Source of the DNA: Bondarzewia mesenterica | Lineage: Eukaryota; Basidiomycota; Agaricomycetes; Russulales; Bondarzewiaceae | Length of the DNA stretch: 12,771 nt | Assembly (NCBI GenBank): GCA_004802705.1 | Contig: SGPL01000763.1 | Location: 1-12,771, forward strand | Reading direction: 5' to 3' | Shown: positions 9,418-12,771 of the stretch, piece after piece | Layout of the letters: the number at the start of each line of letters is the position of its first letter | How positions within the stretch are numbered: the stretch's first letter is position 1 | Position numbers and translations under genes: made by a program | Notes under the pieces: model-generated | Told to the model about the DNA's origin: nothing | The model's database searches: none | What the model saw: the letters and a program-made list of their open reading frames with translations, nothing else

Positions 9418-10755
9418 ATGCAGTCATTTGAGCGACCGTGTCTTACAGACAAAAATCCACCTGTGCTCTCTCTCATCACACCTTCGGCATCTCCCCCGGC
9501 TTCGCGAACATCTCTCCACGCATCCAGCCGTTTACCCGAACAACCCTCGCCTGTCAAACGCGCCCGTCTCATTCAAAAGTCTTCCTCTGATTCACCTCAT
9601 CCATCTTCGACTTCGAATGCCGAGCGTTTCAATTCGATTGACATTGAAAGTGCCAGGAAAGCCGCTTATGCTCAGCTTCAGAATGCCTGGTCTCAGCTGG
9701 CAGGGCGCTACACTCGTCGGTCACTAGACGAAGATGACATTATCGACTTGCGCTCAATCGACATCGTCAAGGACCATGGTAACATCCGATCTCTCTCTAG
9801 GGAGGATGACTACGACGAGCTAGACGCGCTCGGGCCAGAGGCCGATATTCAGCTGGGTACGAGGAGGGTCAGGGCGCTTTCTGTGGCGTATGAAAAAGAT
9901 CCTGCTTATGCGGCCGATGTGCAGGCGTTTTTAGAGGAGGAGAAGGCTTGGAAAGAGAGGGCATCGAATCGTTTGGAAGAGTATAGCGAGGAAGAGAATG
10001 CGCCTGCTGGGAAAATCCCGCGTGGTATCGAGGATGAGGATGATGGAGAGAGCGAAGAGGGTGAAGAGAAACACCATGGTAAGATCGGACCAAGGGCCAT
10101 GTCACAGGCTGCGAAGCAGCCTTACCGTGCTCACCCACCTTCAGATGACGATTCTGAAGACGAACTGGGTGCATGGGTCCAAGATGAGTCCAGTGCTATA
10201 TATCGCGTTGTTCGAGACACCACACCCCTCGATGACACTGACACCGGCGACGACTCTCCGACCCCCTCTGTTGTTCCACGAACTCCCCATCTCCAAGTCT
10301 CAGACGATGAAGTGATTGAAATCACTGATTCCGACAGCTCTAACGAAAACGACTCTCCGACCCCCTCTGTTGTTCCACGAACTCCCCATCTCCAAGTCCC
10401 AGACGATGAAGTGATTGAAATCACTGATTCCGACAGCTCTAAGACGACGAAAACGCCCAAGCCAAAAAAAACCAACTTCAAGGGGTTGAAACCGGAGGTC
10501 GTGGTAATTCCACGAGAGCGCTCGATGATACCGGCCTCGAGTATGCCAGTCCACAAGACGACGGATACTGTGCAGGTCAGTTCAGTGACGGAGGAAAAGA
10601 AACAAATCAAGGAGAATAGGAAGGCTGCCCCATCAAATCCCATTCTCAAACGATTTCGTGGAAGGCCTATGAAACCAGCTGAGGATCTGCCTGTGAAGGT
10701 TGATAGGAAGGGAAAGGGCCGAGCCGTTGACCCTCCTGCTGATACTGTAGACTGA
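9418..10755 (+). CDS. scm3: Probable Scm3/HJURP-family CENP-A (CenH3) chaperone
   Basis: A single exon of 445 aa. The ATG at 9418 is the first in the open frame, which reaches back to 9361 only through a GTG that would not be used. Residues about 79-126 resemble the Scm3 domain: an amphipathic helix (RKAAYAQLQNAWSQLAGRY), then DEDDIIDL, then an IVKDHGNIRSL box. In the family this segment binds the CENP-A/H4 dimer and delivers it to centromeres. Other visible parts: SPVKRARL (43-50), an NLS-like cluster next to a possible CDK site; acidic tracts at about 190-260; two 33-residue repeats, each with SPTP and VIEITDSDSS, a SUMO-interaction-like motif (VIEI at 299-302 and 332-335); and RFRGRPMKP (412-420), an AT-hook-like motif, near a basic C-terminus. 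Assignment rests on the short Scm3-like block; the rest is disordered. An unrelated nuclear protein is possible but less likely. Confidence 0.68.
   Translation: MQSFERPCLTDKNPPVLSLITPSASPPASRTSLHASSRLPEQPSPVKRARLIQKSSSDSPHPSSTSNAERFNSIDIESARKAAYAQLQNAWSQLAGRYTRRSLDEDDIIDLRSIDIVKDHGNIRSLSREDDYDELDALGPEADIQLGTRRVRALSVAYEKDPAYAADVQAFLEEEKAWKERASNRLEEYSEEENAPAGKIPRGIEDEDDGESEEGEEKHHGKIGPRAMSQAAKQPYRAHPPSDDDSEDELGAWVQDESSAIYRVVRDTTPLDDTDTGDDSPTPSVVPRTPHLQVSDDEVIEITDSDSSNENDSPTPSVVPRTPHLQVPDDEVIEITDSDSSKTTKTPKPKKTNFKGLKPEVVVIPRERSMIPASSMPVHKTTDTVQVSSVTEEKKQIKENRKAAPSNPILKRFRGRPMKPAEDLPVKVDRKGKGRAVDPPADTVD
10250..10442 (+). repeat. 94-bp in-frame tandem duplication inside the scm3-like gene
   Basis: Copies at 10250-10343 and 10349-10442 (period 99 bp, 33 codons) differ at one base within 94, a T/C change that turns Ser into Pro. 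Each encodes SPTPSVVPRTPHLQV followed by DDEVIEITDSDSS. The near identity at synonymous sites means the duplication is recent or homogenised. It doubles a SUMO-interaction-like motif and two S/T-P sites. Confidence 0.95.
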
Positions 10756-10805
10756 GGTCAGTTACTCACATCTTCCACTTATTTTTTACCTTCACTAATA
10801 TGGCC

Positions 10806-11073
10806 TGTAGATTACTCTCTTTTATTCTACACTACAGGTTCAGTTTTTAATAACAACCCTCAGTTCTCTGATACGAGACTGAGATTACTCTCTTTTATTC
10901 TACACTATAGTGAGTAAGCATTCACTGGTCATTCTGACAGATTATGAGACCTGGTGTCTTGTAAAACATCAGAAGAGCAACACACTCGCTAATAGAAGCA
11001 GAACTCACCCAACATTCACAACCACACTATTCAGTCACTTATTACTNTCTAAGACAGTCTTGCTGAACTTACA
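10806..11073 (+). mobile_element. Possible LTR fragment of a Ty3/gypsy-like element
   Basis: The segment begins TGTAG and ends TTACA, giving TGTA/TACA inverted ends over 268 bp. It is followed by TTTTTGGCGACTGAGATGG, which resembles the leader right after the 5' LTR in some fungal gypsy elements. A 26-bp sequence (AGATTACTCTC...) occurs twice inside, at 10809-10834 and 10882-10907. No gag or pol coding follows, because the 56-bp array begins within about 65 bp. No second LTR or target duplication is visible. The call rests on end motifs only and may be wrong. Confidence 0.3.
10809..10907 (+). repeat. 26-bp direct repeat, 73-bp spacing
   Basis: AGATTACTCTCTTTTATTCT plus ACACTA occurs at 10809-10834 and again, identically, at 10882-10907. 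The second copy runs into a 10-bp perfect palindrome, CACTATAGTG (10903-10912). Between them CTCAGT (about 10859) and ACTGAG form a small inverted repeat. This may be a repeat inside an LTR or a local duplication. Confidence 0.8.
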
Positions 11074-11102
11074 TTTTTGGCGACTGAGATGGTCTAGTGG
11101 AC

Positions 11103-11818
11103 ATGGGCCCAATAAGCATTTCGCTGAGGTTTTATATAGTTGGGCCCAATAAAATAAAAAAATATTATAAGGGTCATTGGCGATCATTTAATATGAGTGG
11201 GCTAAGCGACATAAAAACTAATGTATGAGTTGTTGGCAAGCATCTCAAATGGTTGAGCTGAGCAAAGTAAAAAATAGTGTAAGGGCCATCAGTGAGTGTC
11301 TCAGATGATTGGGCTGAGCAAAATAGAAAATTATGTAAGGGTTATCAGCGAGTGTCTTAGACAGTTGGGCCAAGCAAAATGAAAAAGAGTGCAGGGGTTA
11401 TTGACAAGTATCTTTGATAGTTGGGCCAAGTAAAATGAAAAATAATATAAGAGTCATCGACAAGTATCTCTGACAGTTGGGCTAAGCAAAATGAAAAATA
11501 GTATAAGAGTCATTGGTGATAGTCTCAGACAGTTGGGCTAAGCAAAATAAAAAATAATGGAGGAGTCATCGGTGATAGTCTCAGACAGTTGGGCTAAGCA
11601 AAATAAAAAATAATAGAGGAGTCATTGGTGAGTGTCTCAGACAGTTGAGCTGAGCAAAATGAAAAATAGTATAGGATTCATCAGTGAGTGTCTCTAACAG
11701 TTGGGCTGAGTAAAATGAAAAATAGTATAGGAGTCATTAGCGATGGTCTCAGACAGTTGGGCTGAGCAAAATAAAAAATAGCATGAGGGTTATCAGTGAG
11801 CATCTAAAATAGTTGTAT
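11103..11818 (+). repeat. 56-bp minisatellite, 12 units plus degenerate edges
   Basis: Units start at 11139, 11196, 11252, 11308, 11364, 11420, 11476, 11532, 11588, 11644, 11700 and 11756. The spacing is exactly 56 bp after the first unit (57). A partial unit (ATGGGCCCAATAAG) precedes at about 11103 and a broken one follows at 11812. Each unit holds GTTGGGC-YRAGC, an A-rich block (AAAATRAAAAATA), a GGGTCATYRGYGA core and GTCTCAGACA. Units diverge mostly by transitions. The units are contiguous, so this is not a spacer array. No coding potential is apparent. Confidence 0.93.
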
Positions 11819-11842
11819 AACTACTTTAAATATTTATTTATC

Positions 11843-12771
11843 AGTGGGAGTGATTACCTTGCTGACTGACCTCAGTGATGAAATAGATAATTCTGCTTCT
11901 AATTGTCTTTCTTGAGACATATAGCACTTGAACATTCACAACACACAGCCCATTCTCCAAGTTATTTATAATACTTATCAGCGAGGTTGCTTTTTTCAGT
12001 TGGTAAGAGTGATTGCTTTGCTGATGTATAAGATTGACTAGCCGGCTGATCTCAGTGATAGAACCACATGATTTGGCTTCTACTTACCTTTTTGGTAACA
12101 TATAGCACTTAAAAATCCACAACCCACAGCCCATTCTCCAAGTTGTTTATGGTACTCATCGACAAGGTTGCTTTTTCTAGTCAGCAAGAGAGATTGCTTT
12201 GTTGGTGTATGAGATTGATTAGCTAGCTGATCTCAGCAACAGGACAGCATAATTTGGCTTTTAATCACCTTTTTAGTAATATATAGTACTTAAAAATCCA
12301 CAACCTGCAGCCCATTCTCCAAGTTGTTTATGGTACTTATCGGCAAGGTTGCTTTTTTCTAGTTGGCAAGAAAGATTGCTTTGCTGGTGTATGAGATTGA
12401 TTAGCTGGCTGACCTCAGTGATAAGACAGCATGATTTGGCTTTTAACTACCTTTCTGGTGACATATAGCACTTGAAAATTCACAACCCACAGTCTATTCT
12501 TTAAGTTGTATATGGTACCTATCAGCGAGGTTGCTTTTTTTAATCAGCAAGAGAGATTGCTTTGCTGATGTATAAGATTATATTGCTGGTTGATCTCAGT
12601 GATAAAACCACATGGTTTAGCTTTCAATTATCTTTCTGGTGACATATGACAATCCAAAATCCACAACTCATTCTCCAAGTTGTTTATAGTATCCATTAGT
12701 GAGGTTACTTTTTTTTAGTTAATGAGAGAGATCTTTTTGCCAGTGCTTGAGATTGCCTTGCCAGCCAGTCT
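11843..12771 (+). repeat. Satellite of about 181 bp, five units and a partial, running off the window
   Basis: Units start near 11843 (155 bp, internally deleted), 11998 (181), 12179 (182), 12361 (181), 12542 (175) and 12717 (cut by the window end). Anchors shared by the units are AGAGAGATTGCTTTGCTG, GATCTCAGTGATA, CATATAGCACTT, ATTCTCCAAGTTGTTTAT and GAGGTTGCTTTTTT. Unit length is close to a nucleosome repeat. No open frame persists across units. The array is AT-rich and CpG-poor, so it is probably heterochromatic, and it continues beyond the right edge. Confidence 0.92.

Noticed and set aside
8769..9572. 267-codon minus-strand frame
   Set aside because: It is antisense to the last amylase exon, which encodes the conserved C-terminal domain, and extends into the promoter of the next gene; no domain is seen.
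10755..10810. Possible intron GTCAGT...CTGTAG with a CTAAT branch-like motif just after the scm3-like stop
   Set aside because: It lies after the stop codon, so it would be at most a 3' UTR intron; the acceptor coincides with the LTR-like start and there is no transcript evidence.
11139..11811. CRISPR-like regular spacing
   Set aside because: Units of 56 bp are contiguous and diverge along their whole length with no unique spacers, and the genome is eukaryotic.

Overview
The window looks like nuclear DNA of a basidiomycete fungus, most likely an Agaricomycete. It has two intron-containing genes whose introns are 53-78 nt long, a pyrimidine-rich promoter, a fungal-type alpha-amylase, and a rotted Helitron/PIF1-type helicase. 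Two isolated N bases (6304 and 11047) suggest a draft assembly. No bacterial features, tRNA, rRNA or CRISPR array were found.

Layout. 1-275 is the C-terminal end of a Helitron/PIF1 helicase, frameshifted, with a weak candidate 3' terminus at 333-354. From 355 to about 3530 there is a 3.2 kb stretch without a supportable gene, purine-rich on the + strand in its right half. 3647-6148 is a two-exon gene for an 811-aa largely disordered protein with a coiled coil, two basic NLS-like clusters and a SUMOylation-like motif; its function is unknown. 7102-9150 is an eight-exon GH13 alpha-amylase with a signal peptide, intact catalytic residues, a hydrophobic C-terminal tail that suggests GPI anchoring, and one GC-AG intron. 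9418-10755 is a single-exon gene for a probable Scm3/HJURP-family CENP-A chaperone. It carries a near-perfect 94-bp tandem duplication that doubles a SUMO-interaction-like motif, and an AT-hook-like motif near its C-terminus.

From about 10800 the sequence becomes repetitive: a possible LTR fragment (10806-11073), a 56-bp minisatellite of 12 units (11139-11811), then a satellite of about 181 bp (11843 to the window end). The two arrays share a short core. In both, the variable positions run through CG/TG/CA/TA, the footprint expected of cytosine-methylation deamination (RIP-like or heterochromatic) on both strands.

The three intact genes all lie on the + strand and show no obvious shared pathway. 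The notable points are the chaperone gene with its duplicated SIM next to satellite DNA, the CpG-decay pattern linking the two satellites, and the noncanonical intron and GPI-like tail of the amylase.
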